NCBI GenBank assembly: GCA_943846755.1
Contig: OX044365.1
Coordinates: 2,294,001 to 2,358,000 of the forward strand
DNA: 64,000 nt
Origin: UBA8752 sp002336475
GTDB lineage: Bacteria > Bacteroidota > Bacteroidia > Flavobacteriales_D > Sanyastnellaceae
Reading direction: 5' to 3'
Part shown: piece by piece, positions 11,843 to 19,422 of the stretch
How positions within the stretch are numbered: the stretch's first letter is position 1
How the letters are laid out: the number at the start of each line of letters is the position of its first letter
Notes under the pieces: generated by a model
What the model was told of the DNA's origin: nothing
Seen by the model: only the letters and a program-made list of their open reading frames with translations
The model's database searches: none
Translations under genes and position numbers: made by a program

Positions 11843-11998
11843 TGTTGAAATGGTTCGGGGCACAAAGGAAACGACAAACTTGGGTAATCTGTGCGACGAG
11901 AGGTGTACTTGTTATGGGCCGTATAAGTTTCAGACTCTTCCGCCGTAGGCGCAGAGAATTTTGGCGTTGTGGATACTGACACGTTGTCAGGTTTAAGG

Positions 11999-12006
11999 TA
12001 GTTTTG
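11999..12006 (+). promoter_or_regulatory. Candidate -7 box upstream of miaB
   Basis: TAGTTTTG matches the Bacteroidota -7 consensus TAnnTTTG exactly and lies 24 bases before the miaB start, a sensible leader length. No good TTG -33 element is found at the usual 18-20 base distance, so the call rests on one box. The same octamer precedes the TPP riboswitch and carB in this window. Confidence 0.4.
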
Positions 12007-12030
12007 TCTTTCACGCATTGAATTTTCTAC

Positions 12031-13488
12031 ATGAGACCCGGCAACCAGACGATTGATGAGGAGCGCCAAGGCGAGGCCTTGCCCCCCCGTGCAGGTAAGG
12101 AAGGTGGTCGCAAACTCTACTTAGAGAGCTACGGTTGTCAAATGAACTTTAGCGACAGCGAGATTGTGGCCAGCATCCTCGCAGAAGCGGGCTTTTCCAC
12201 CACGCAGCGCGAAGAGGAGGCCGATTTGATTTTGCTCAATACCTGCTCTATTCGGGACAATGCTGAGCAACGCATCCGCCACCGATTGCAGCACTTGAAA
12301 GGGGGAAAGCGCAAGAATCCAAAGCTCAAAGTGGGCATCCTGGGGTGCATGGCCGAGCGCCTGCGCGATCAATTGTTGGAGGAGGAGAAACTGGTAGACA
12401 TGGTGGTGGGGCCAGATGCCTACCGCGATTTGCCCCGCCTCGTGGACGAAGTGGAGGGCGGACAGAAAGCGGTCAATACGCTGCTGAGCCGCGAAGAGAC
12501 CTACGCGGAGATCCAGCCCGTGCGCCTCGACGACAAGGGGGTTACGGGGTTCATTTCCATCATGCGCGGCTGCGACAACATGTGCAGCTTCTGCGTGGTG
12601 CCATTTACCCGGGGCCGTGAGCGCAGCCGAGACCCGGACAGCATTGTGGCTGAGGCACTCGACCTTTACAACAAAGGCTACCGCGAGGTCACGCTGTTGG
12701 GACAGAATGTGGACTCGTACAAATGGAATGTAGATGCCAAGGGCAACATCAAGGATGCCGACAAGCCCGTGGTGCGGTTTGCACAGTTGATGGATTTGGT
12801 GTCCGATGTGAATCCCGATTTGCGCGTTCGCTTCTCAACCTCTCATCCCAAAGACATGACCGACGAGGTGCTGGAGGTGATGGCCCGAAAAGACAACCTC
12901 TGTAAGTACATCCACCTGCCGGTTCAGTCAGGCGACAGTGGTGTGCTGAAGCGGATGAACCGGGGCTACACCCGTGAATGGTACATGAACCGGATCGAGG
13001 CCATTCGCAGGATCATGCCCGATTGTGCGATCAGCACCGATGTGATCGCGGGCTTCTGCGGTGAGACCTTGGAGGAGCACGAGGCCACCTTGTCGCTCAT
13101 GAAGGAGGTGCGCTACGAGATGGCCTACATGTTTAAATACAGCGAGCGTCCGCGCACCTTGGCCGAACGCAAGTTCGAGGACGATGTGCCCGAAGACGAG
13201 AAAGGCCGTCGTCTGGCCGAGATCATCGATTTGCAAAGGGTGCACAGCCGTGAGCGCATGGCGGCCCAATGCGGTCCGGTATACCGCGTATTGGTGGAGG
13301 GGCCTTCAAAGAAAAGTGACGAAGAGTACCAGGGCCGCAACACCTACAACGGTGTCGTGGTCTTTCCCAAGGGCGATGCGCAGGTGGGGCAGTACGTGTA
13401 TGTGCGCACCACCAAATGCATGGCCGTGACCTTGCGGGGCGAGTTGATTTCAGAATTAGAAGCCCAAGAGGTCGGATACATCGCATGA
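12031..13488 (+). CDS. miaB: tRNA-2-methylthio-N6-dimethylallyladenosine synthase MiaB
   Basis: A 485-residue radical SAM methylthiotransferase that adds the methylthio group to i6A37 of tRNAs reading UNN codons. The N-terminal UPF0004 domain holds three cluster cysteines (Cys36 in ESYGCQMN, Cys72 in LNTCSIRDNA, Cys106 in ILGCMAER). The radical SAM motif CDNMCSFC has Cys181, Cys185 and Cys188, followed by VVPFTRGRERSR. A TRAM domain closes the protein. ESYGCQMN and VVPFTRG separate MiaB from RimO and MtaB. It opens a plus-strand run; its stop overlaps the start of the next gene (ATGA at 13485). Confidence 0.97.
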   Translation: MRPGNQTIDEERQGEALPPRAGKEGGRKLYLESYGCQMNFSDSEIVASILAEAGFSTTQREEEADLILLNTCSIRDNAEQRIRHRLQHLKGGKRKNPKLKVGILGCMAERLRDQLLEEEKLVDMVVGPDAYRDLPRLVDEVEGGQKAVNTLLSREETYAEIQPVRLDDKGVTGFISIMRGCDNMCSFCVVPFTRGRERSRDPDSIVAEALDLYNKGYREVTLLGQNVDSYKWNVDAKGNIKDADKPVVRFAQLMDLVSDVNPDLRVRFSTSHPKDMTDEVLEVMARKDNLCKYIHLPVQSGDSGVLKRMNRGYTREWYMNRIEAIRRIMPDCAISTDVIAGFCGETLEEHEATLSLMKEVRYEMAYMFKYSERPRTLAERKFEDDVPEDEKGRRLAEIIDLQRVHSRERMAAQCGPVYRVLVEGPSKKSDEEYQGRNTYNGVVVFPKGDAQVGQYVYVRTTKCMAVTLRGELISELEAQEVGYIA

Positions 13489-14738
13489 ACCTGCAAAGCG
13501 TCAAGACCCGTTTCGGCATCGTTGGGAACAGCTCTGGATTGGAGCGGGCCCTGGCGACAGCAGTGCGTGTGGCCCCCGCGGACATCACCGTTTTGGTGCG
13601 CGGAGAGTCGGGTACTGGAAAAGAGGCGTTGCCCAAAATCATCCACCACAACAGCGCGCGAAAGCACGGCGCGTACATCGCGGTGAACTGCGGAGCCATT
13701 CCCGAAGGCACCATCGATTCAGAACTGTTCGGTCACGAAAAAGGAAGCTTTACAGGAGCCCATGAGGCGCGCAAGGGCTACTTCGAGGAGGCCGATGGAG
13801 GCACGGTGTTCTTGGACGAAGTGGGGGAGTTGCCACTGGCGACCCAAGCCCGATTGCTGCGGGTTCTTGAGACCGGCGAATACCTGCGCGTAGGATCGTC
13901 CAAGGTGCGCAAGACGGATGTCAGGGTGGTGGCAGCGACCAACCTCGACTTTGAGCAAGCCATGGTCAACGGTAAATTCCGTGAGGACCTCTATTACCGT
14001 TTAAACCAAGTGCCCCTGATGTTGCCACCTTTGCGCGACCGGGGCGACGACATCCACCTGTTGTTTCGGAAGTTCACGGGGGACTTTAGTGAGCGCCACC
14101 ATATGCCTCCCATTCGATTGGGCCCTGAGGCGGTGGAACTTTTGAAGCGCTATCCATGGCCGGGCAATGTGCGCCAGCTTAAGAACATCGCCGAGCAGAT
14201 CAGCGCCATTGAAACAGAACGGTCTGTCGATGCGGACAGACTCTTGGATTATTTGCCCGAATTGCCGCGCCGCGATTTGGTCACCATTCCCAAAGACGAA
14301 AAGAACGGTGCTGGTCCTGGCCTCAACGAAAGGGAAATCCTTTATAAGCTGTTGTTCGAGATGAAATCAGACCTCCATGACTTAAAGTCATTGGTGCTCA
14401 AAATGATCCAGGAGGGCAGGATTGATGCCGGTTCAAGCGAGGATCAGTCTTTGGTCAACCGCGTGTTTGGGGAGCAAGAGGGTACAGATCTGTTGCGTTT
14501 GCCAGAGCGCGCTGGTGGAGATGCGGGTTGGGCACCTCCAACAGAACAAGGCAATGTCGATGCGGGATTCTCGGAAACGACTGAGGTTGAAGAATCGCTT
14601 TCCCTGCTCGATAGCGAACGCGAGTTGATCCAAAGGGCGCTCAACAAACACGGGCACCGCCGCAAGCAAGCAGCGGCTGAATTGGGCATTTCTGAGCGCA
14701 CCCTGTACCGCAAAATCAAAGAATTCGGCCTCAAATGA
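13485..14738 (+). CDS. Sigma-54-dependent transcriptional activator (no receiver domain)
   Basis: A 417-residue AAA+ enhancer-binding protein. It lacks an N-terminal sensory or receiver domain; the AAA+ domain begins within the first 10 residues. Walker A is GESGTGKE (about 40-47), the sigma-54 contact loop is GSFTGA, Walker B region is GTVFLDEVGELP, and the R-finger region is REDLYYRLNQVP. A spacer of about 120 residues leads to a C-terminal Fis-type helix-turn-helix (KQAAAELGISERTLYRKIKEFG). The start is the ATG overlapping the miaB stop. Its stop overlaps the lptE start, so the three genes are translationally coupled. The same gene order occurs widely in Bacteroidota; target promoters are unknown here. 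Confidence 0.93.
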   Translation: MNLQSVKTRFGIVGNSSGLERALATAVRVAPADITVLVRGESGTGKEALPKIIHHNSARKHGAYIAVNCGAIPEGTIDSELFGHEKGSFTGAHEARKGYFEEADGGTVFLDEVGELPLATQARLLRVLETGEYLRVGSSKVRKTDVRVVAATNLDFEQAMVNGKFREDLYYRLNQVPLMLPPLRDRGDDIHLLFRKFTGDFSERHHMPPIRLGPEAVELLKRYPWPGNVRQLKNIAEQISAIETERSVDADRLLDYLPELPRRDLVTIPKDEKNGAGPGLNEREILYKLLFEMKSDLHDLKSLVLKMIQEGRIDAGSSEDQSLVNRVFGEQEGTDLLRLPERAGGDAGWAPPTEQGNVDAGFSETTEVEESLSLLDSERELIQRALNKHGHRRKQAAAELGISERTLYRKIKEFGLK

Positions 14739-15250
14739 GCGCGTTGATCCAAGGCGTTTCACGCGGGCTTGTGGTCCTCTGGGCAGCGGCCTTTTGTGGC
14801 TGTGGGGTCTACACTCCCTATGGGGCCCAGACCGCTGGTGCCAAGACGTTTTCTGTGGATTATTTCACCCCCATTGCGCCGTTGGCAGGTCCAGAAGTGG
14901 GCCAGCAGTTTACCGAAGCCCTCAAGGATTTGATCCAAAGGCAAAGCACGCTCCGGTGGGTGGCCGATGGGGGAGACATTCAATACAGTGGACGCATTGT
15001 GGGATACGAAGTGTCGACCAGTGCTGTGGCGGGTGGTCAGGAAGTGGCTTCCCAGAACCGGCTGACCATGCAGGTTCAGGTGCAGTATGTCCACGTGTTG
15101 GAGCAGGACTTGGCCTTTGAGCGGACCTTCAGTCGTTTTGCGGATTTTCCCGCCACCAGCGACCTGTTTGATGTCGAGCAAGAGCTTGTGGAAGAGATCA
15201 ACGAACAGTTGACTCAGGAAGTCTTCAATGCGAGCCTCGGCAATTGGTGA
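14735..15250 (+). CDS. lptE: LPS assembly lipoprotein LptE (Bacteroidota type)
   Basis: A 171-residue outer-membrane lipoprotein with a leader and lipobox ending at Cys23 (AAAFCGCG). The mature start GVYTPYGA, then AKTFSVDYFTPIAPLAGP and QQFTEALKDLIQRQSTL, match the Bacteroidota LptE pattern. LptE plugs the LptD barrel that inserts LPS into the outer membrane. The start overlaps the preceding stop (ATGA). Position between the sigma-54 activator gene and the TPR-like gene supports the assignment. Confidence 0.88.
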   Translation: MSALIQGVSRGLVVLWAAAFCGCGVYTPYGAQTAGAKTFSVDYFTPIAPLAGPEVGQQFTEALKDLIQRQSTLRWVADGGDIQYSGRIVGYEVSTSAVAGGQEVASQNRLTMQVQVQYVHVLEQDLAFERTFSRFADFPATSDLFDVEQELVEEINEQLTQEVFNASLGNW

Positions 15251-15274
15251 CGGGACTTCGCATATTGCGCAACG

Positions 15275-16402
15275 ATGATGGACAAGACGGAAGATTCAGA
15301 GCTGATCACCCTGCTCGATGCTGTTCGCGGAGGCGAGGGGCTGGGAAGCGAAGTGAATTGGGACGAATGGGCCAAGACCTTGGACCGGTGGGTAGAGGCC
15401 TATCCTGCCTTTGGTGCCGGCCGCATGTTGCGCGCCAAGACGGCGCGGGAGACGCGTTCGTTGGTTGCCGCAGAACGGTTGACGGAAGCAGCTGTGTTTT
15501 CGACCGAGCCCGGCCGCCTGTTTGATTTGTTGTTTCGCGCGGGCATCGAGGCGGAGATCGCTTCTTTTGCGCGCGCCGTGGAGGCGTTGGAACCCGAGGT
15601 GGAAGACGCCATGCGCTTGCGCTGGAATCCTTCAAAGGAGGTGGATTCGGCACCTGTAGCTGAGCCGCCCAGCGTTGAAACAGTGGCTCAAGTTGACGCT
15701 GTCGAAGCTGAAACAGAGGAAGCACCTGCCCCCCCTGCTGCAGTGGTCATACCGGAGCCAGGAACACTGGCCCGAGAGGTCGTCCTGGGTGCCATCGAGC
15801 GGAGCATTGAGAAAGAGATCCGTGAGCTGTCTGAAGAGGACCGGGCCTCAGAAACTGCGGATGGGCCGCCCTCGGACCGGGAAATCCCCTCGATGTCGCC
15901 GCTTTCCCCTGCACCTGATCCCGACGAGCCCGTTGACGTTGCAAGCCTTTCTCCCTTGGCGCGTTGGGCCTATCAGCGGAGCATGGAAACGGGCTTTGTG
16001 GAGGCCTCAGAGGCCAGGACGCCTTCAGAGGCGCTCAAGGCTGCGGCGCAGAAAATCGAAGCGGTGATGGGCGCCAATTCCCAGGATGAAGAGGACGGTG
16101 ATTCAGGACAAGAAGAGCTGGGCCAACAGGCTGCTTTAATCGATTTGTTTATCCGCAACGAACCGACCATTGGACCGATCCGCCAAGAAGAAGAGCACCG
16201 CAGTGTCAAGGAGTTGGCGAAGGAGAGCCTGGTGGAAGATGCCTCTCTCATTACCGAAACCATGGCCCGGATTTATGCCGGTCAAGGACAGATTGGAAGG
16301 GCGCGGCGCGCTTACAAACTGCTGGCCTTGAAATACCCGGAGAAAAGCGTTTATTTTGCAGCCCAATCCAAAGGGCTCGGCCGAAAGGCAGCCGATGACT
16401 GA
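15275..16402 (+). CDS. Conserved hypothetical protein with C-terminal TPR-like repeat
   Basis: A 375-residue acidic, low-complexity protein (many E, D, A, P) of a family seen between lptE and secG in Bacteroidota. No signal peptide or membrane helix. The first 110 residues look folded, the middle (about 115-290) looks disordered, and the C-terminal 50 residues read as a TPR-like motif (ETMARIYAGQGQIGRARRAYKLLALKYPEK). This suggests a protein-protein interaction role in the cytoplasm, but no function is assigned. The start could also be the next codon, as the protein begins with two methionines. Confidence 0.8.
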   Translation: MMDKTEDSELITLLDAVRGGEGLGSEVNWDEWAKTLDRWVEAYPAFGAGRMLRAKTARETRSLVAAERLTEAAVFSTEPGRLFDLLFRAGIEAEIASFARAVEALEPEVEDAMRLRWNPSKEVDSAPVAEPPSVETVAQVDAVEAETEEAPAPPAAVVIPEPGTLAREVVLGAIERSIEKEIRELSEEDRASETADGPPSDREIPSMSPLSPAPDPDEPVDVASLSPLARWAYQRSMETGFVEASEARTPSEALKAAAQKIEAVMGANSQDEEDGDSGQEELGQQAALIDLFIRNEPTIGPIRQEEEHRSVKELAKESLVEDASLITETMARIYAGQGQIGRARRAYKLLALKYPEKSVYFAAQSKGLGRKAADD

Positions 16403-16459
16403 AAAACACTGTCATTGCTGAGTTAACAACGGATTTAGACTTCAATTGAACACCACATT

Positions 16460-16777
16460 ATGGGCTACATTCTTCTCGTTCTTATCCTGATTATCGCCAT
16501 TTTGTTGGGCGCGGTGATCCTCGTACAGAACCCCAAGGGCACGGGACTTGCCTCCGGATTTGAGTCAGCAGGAAAGATTGGAGGCGTCCAGCGCACCACT
16601 GACTTCCTGGAAAAGGCCACTTGGTATTTGACCATTGCCCTCTTCGTTTTGTGCATTGGTGCGACCGGTGCATTCTCAGGAGGATCTACCGATACTGGTG
16701 GTTTTGAAGAGGACGAGTTTGTGGCTCCAGCCCCAACGGAAGCTCCAGCGCCTATGCAGGAGGCTCCTGCCAACTGA
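16460..16777 (+). CDS. secG: Preprotein translocase subunit SecG
   Basis: A 105-residue membrane protein with two helices (about 3-24 and 52-73) joined by a cytosolic loop containing VQNPKGTGLASGFESAGKIGG, the conserved SecG loop pattern. It is a small part of the SecYEG channel. The C-terminal 30 residues are acidic and rich in P and A. A strong hairpin terminator follows 17 bases after the stop, so groES-groEL start from their own promoter. A possible TTG-N18-TAGACTTC promoter lies upstream at about 16,415-16,443. Confidence 0.93.
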   Translation: MGYILLVLILIIAILLGAVILVQNPKGTGLASGFESAGKIGGVQRTTDFLEKATWYLTIALFVLCIGATGAFSGGSTDTGGFEEDEFVAPAPTEAPAPMQEAPAN

Positions 16778-16794
16778 TTCGAGGTTTTCCTCGC

Positions 16795-16834
16795 AAAAAA
16801 TGTCAGCCTGTCAGTCGGGCTGACATTTTTTTTT
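16795..16834 (+). terminator. Rho-independent terminator after secG
   Basis: An A run at 16795-16800 is followed by stem TGTCAGCC (16801-16808), a 9-base loop and GGCTGACA (16818-16825), then nine T (16826-16834). The A and T runs extend the stem to 14 bp. This separates the miaB-to-secG transcript from groES. Confidence 0.88.
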
Positions 16835-16969
16835 GCCCCTGTCTGCCAAATGGGGCTGTCCCGGTGAACTTTTGTCAGGTCGATCGGACCATTTCGGAAG
16901 TGGCACGGGATTGGCTTTAGGTTTTGCGCCACAGGCAAAGCATCACATTTATCATTAACCGTTCACATC

Positions 16970-17245
16970 ATGTCTGTAAACATCAAGCCATTGGCCGACC
17001 GCGTAGTGGTCGAGCCTGCCGCAGCAGAGGAAACCACTGCCAGCGGAATCATCATCCCGGATACTGCCAAAGAGAAGCCCCAGAAAGGCAAGGTCGTTGC
17101 CGTAGGTGATGGCAAAAAAGACGAGCCCATGACCGTTAAGGTCGGTGATACCGTGCTGTACGGAAAGTACTCCGGCACCGAGCTCTCTCTCGAAGACGAG
17201 GATTACATGATCATGCGCGAGAGTGATATTCTCGCGGTGCTCTGA
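16970..17245 (+). CDS. groES: Co-chaperonin GroES
   Basis: A 91-residue co-chaperonin that caps the GroEL cage. It shows IKPLADRVVVEPA at the start, the mobile loop ETTASGIIIPDTAKEKPQ (about 20-37) and GKYSGTELSLEDEDYMIM. The length is normal. groEL follows after 34 bases. No CIRCE inverted repeat (TTAGCACTC-N9-GAGTGCTAA) is present in the 135 bases upstream, so HrcA control is not indicated. Confidence 0.97.
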   Translation: MSVNIKPLADRVVVEPAAAEETTASGIIIPDTAKEKPQKGKVVAVGDGKKDEPMTVKVGDTVLYGKYSGTELSLEDEDYMIMRESDILAVL

Positions 17246-17279
17246 TCTCATTTGAATTCAACCCTACACATCATTCAAC

Positions 17280-18923
17280 ATGCCGAAGGAAATCACCTTT
17301 GATACAGCAGCCCGGAAGGAGCTGCAGGCCGGCGTCGACGCCTTGGCCAACGCCGTAAAGGTCACGCTCGGTCCCAAGGGCCGCAACGTGGTTATCGACA
17401 AGAAGTTCGGTGCACCGACTGTCACCAAGGACGGCGTCTCTGTCGCCAAGGAAATCGAACTGAAGGACCCCATTCAGAATATGGGTGCCCAAATGGTCAA
17501 GGAGGTCGCCTCTAAGACCGCTGACGTGGCCGGAGACGGTACCACTACAGCAACGGTCCTCGCCCAAGCGATGATCCGCGCTGGCCTCCGCAATGTGGCC
17601 GCTGGTGCCAATCCCATGGACCTCAAGCGGGGCATGGACAAGGCCACGACGGCTTTGGTGGCCGAGTTGCGCAAGATCTCCCGTGAGGTCGGCAGCGATA
17701 CCGCCAAGATCGAGCAGGTCGCCACTGTGTCTGCCAACAACGACAGCACCATCGGTGCGCTCATCGCCCGGGCCATGGAGAAAGTCGGCAACGAGGGCGT
17801 GATCACCGTAGAGGAGGCCAAAGGCACCGAGACGGAAGTCAAGACCGTGGAGGGCATGCAGTTCGACCGCGGCTACTTGAGCCCCTACTTCGTCACCAAC
17901 CCTGACAAGATGGAGGCCGAGTTGGAGACGCCCAACATCCTCATCTTCGAGAAGAAGATCAGCAACATGAAGGACCTGTTGCCCGTGCTCGAAAAGAGCG
18001 CGCAGACAGGCCGTCCGCTGCTCATTATCGCTGAAGACGTCGATGGAGAAGCCCTCGCTACACTCGTGGTCAACAAGATCCGCGGCGCTTTGAAAGTGGC
18101 CGCAGTGAAGGCCCCAGGTTTCGGAGACCGCCGCAAGGCCATGCTCCAGGACATCGCCATCCTCACCGGAGGTACTGTGATTTCTGAGGAGACCGGATTG
18201 ACCCTTGAGAATGCGACGCTCGCCGACCTCGGTTCTGCCGAAAAGGTGACCATCGACAAGGACAACACCACTGTCGTTAACGGCGTGGGTGAGAAGGACG
18301 CGATCGAGGCCCGCATCGGCCAGATCAAGGCGCAGATCGAGTCCACCACCAGCGACTACGACAAGGAGAAGCTCCAGGAGCGTCTGGCGAAGCTCGCCGG
18401 CGGCGTGGCTGTTCTCTATGTGGGCGCCGCTACGGAAGTCGAGATGAAGGAGAAGAAGGACCGCGTCGACGACGCTTTGCACGCTACCCGTGCGGCTGTC
18501 GAGGAGGGCATCGTGCCCGGAGGCGGTACCGCTCTGATCCGCGCCTCCTCGGCGCTCGCTGGAGTTGATACCGTCAATGACGACGAGGAGACCGGCGTAC
18601 AGATCGTGATGCGTTCCATTGAGGAGCCATTGCGCCAGATCGTGGCCAACGCCGGTGGCGAAGGCGCGGTTGTGGTCAATGCGGTCCGCGAGGGCAAAGG
18701 CGACTTCGGCTACAACGCCCGCACTGAGGTGTTCGAGGACCTGCACGATGCAGGTGTCATCGACCCCACCAAGGTGACGCGTGTGGCCTTGGAGAACGCC
18801 ATTTCCATCAGCGGTATGGTCCTGACCACCGAGTGCGTGATCGCCGACGTGGAGGATCCTGCCGAAGCGGCTGCTGCCGCTGCTGCTGCTGCCGGTGCCG
18901 GCGGCATGGGCGGCATGATGTAA
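17280..18923 (+). CDS. groEL: Chaperonin GroEL
   Basis: A 547-residue type I chaperonin subunit. Family blocks are visible throughout: LGPKGRNVVIDKKFGAPTVT (about 32-51), AGDGTTTATVLAQ (about 85-97), GRPLLIIAEDVDGEALATLV, GGVAVLYVGAATEVEMKEKKDRVDDALHATRAAVEEGIVPGGG, and the flexible GGMGGMM tail. Codons end mostly in C or G, as expected for a very highly expressed gene. An intrinsic terminator with a UUCG loop follows. Confidence 0.99.
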   Translation: MPKEITFDTAARKELQAGVDALANAVKVTLGPKGRNVVIDKKFGAPTVTKDGVSVAKEIELKDPIQNMGAQMVKEVASKTADVAGDGTTTATVLAQAMIRAGLRNVAAGANPMDLKRGMDKATTALVAELRKISREVGSDTAKIEQVATVSANNDSTIGALIARAMEKVGNEGVITVEEAKGTETEVKTVEGMQFDRGYLSPYFVTNPDKMEAELETPNILIFEKKISNMKDLLPVLEKSAQTGRPLLIIAEDVDGEALATLVVNKIRGALKVAAVKAPGFGDRRKAMLQDIAILTGGTVISEETGLTLENATLADLGSAEKVTIDKDNTTVVNGVGEKDAIEARIGQIKAQIESTTSDYDKEKLQERLAKLAGGVAVLYVGAATEVEMKEKKDRVDDALHATRAAVEEGIVPGGGTALIRASSALAGVDTVNDDEETGVQIVMRSIEEPLRQIVANAGGEGAVVVNAVREGKGDFGYNARTEVFEDLHDAGVIDPTKVTRVALENAISISGMVLTTECVIADVEDPAEAAAAAAAAAGAGGMGGMM

Positions 18924-18948
18924 GCGCTTCCCCACAATTCACAACAAC

Positions 18949-18977
18949 AAAAAGCCCCGCTTCGGCGGGGCTTTTTT
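18949..18977 (+). terminator. Rho-independent terminator after groEL
   Basis: A run of five A, stem GCCCCGC (18954-18960), the very stable loop TTCG (18961-18964), GCGGGGC (18965-18971) and six T (18972-18977). It can also work on the opposite strand, where it meets the truncated DltD-like remnant coming from the right. Confidence 0.92.
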
Positions 18978-18988
18978 GTGGGCGAAAA

Positions 18989-19046
18989 CTAAATGATCGT
19001 TCCAAAGACAATCGGCAGAAAAAGCAGAAACGGTTGGATGAAATCC
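18989..19046 (-). pseudogene. Remnant resembling the N-terminus of an MBOAT gene
   Basis: On the minus strand a short open stretch encodes FLLFLPIVFG, identical to residues near the start of the MBOAT protein encoded at 20847, then stops at 18989. The matching DNA (19002-19031 versus 20798-20827) is 29 of 30 bases identical. It is joined to the truncated DltD-like gene upstream and to the groEL terminator downstream. I read it as a scar of recombination or deletion between related loci, not as a functional gene. Confidence 0.5.
19002..19031. repeat. 30-bp direct repeat, copy A (copy B at 20798-20827)
   Basis: The 30 bases beginning CCAAAGACAATCGGCAGAAA recur at 20798-20827 with one mismatch (A against G at repeat position 21). 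Both lie in the same orientation, 1.8 kb apart. In copy B the sequence encodes the N-terminal membrane helix of the MBOAT protein. The repeat flanks the disturbed MBOAT/DltD-like locus. Confidence 0.85.
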
Positions 19047-19422
19047 AATGGAAGGTTCTGTTGAAATAGGCATTGCGCCATAATTCAACTCGGTTATTAA
19101 CCGTGCTGGCAAGGGTGAAAGGGCTAATACAGATAAATAAATGCGTCTGGGATGGGGCTTCATTAGCAACCCAAAATGTCTCATCCAATGTTTGGCTTGA
19201 CCATGACATGTTGTAGCTGTCTCCTCGATCTAATCCATTGGCCGTTACTCCGTAAAATGAATGGGAGGATCCTAGAATCAACGTGTCGGCTTCGGCGTGT
19301 TTGAGAACTTCATATTTTCTGGTATAGTCGTTTTGCTCATTCCCTGCTAACCATTCTATGCAGGCAGCGAACAAGAGACCTGAGCATATCCAAAAGATGA
19401 GTTTTCGCAGAAATGCCTTCAT
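19032..19422 (-). pseudogene. Truncated DltD/AlgJ-like SGNH protein gene
   Basis: About 130 residues of a membrane-anchored protein: N-terminal helix (KLIFWICSGLLFAACIEWL) then ADTLILGSSHSFYGV, which resembles the first SGNH-hydrolase block of DltD/AlgX-like partners of MBOAT acyltransferases. Full-length relatives have about 300 or more residues. Here homology appears to end near 19,040, after which the frame runs through an MBOAT-like remnant and the groEL terminator into antisense groEL, so the 3' part is lost. The start overlaps the MBOAT stop (TGATG at 19420-19424). DNA here is clearly more AT-rich than the neighbours. Confidence 0.6.

Noticed and set aside
16835..16969. CIRCE element search upstream of groES
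   Set aside because: No TTAGCACTC inverted repeat is present; only a loose TAGGTTTTG stretch was seen.
17271..18935. 554-codon open frame antisense to groEL
   Set aside because: It mirrors groEL codon bias; the groEL reading is certain.
18808..19031. Extension of the DltD-like frame into antisense groEL
   Set aside because: The part beyond about 19,032 passes through a terminator and the groEL antisense strand, so it is not native coding sequence.
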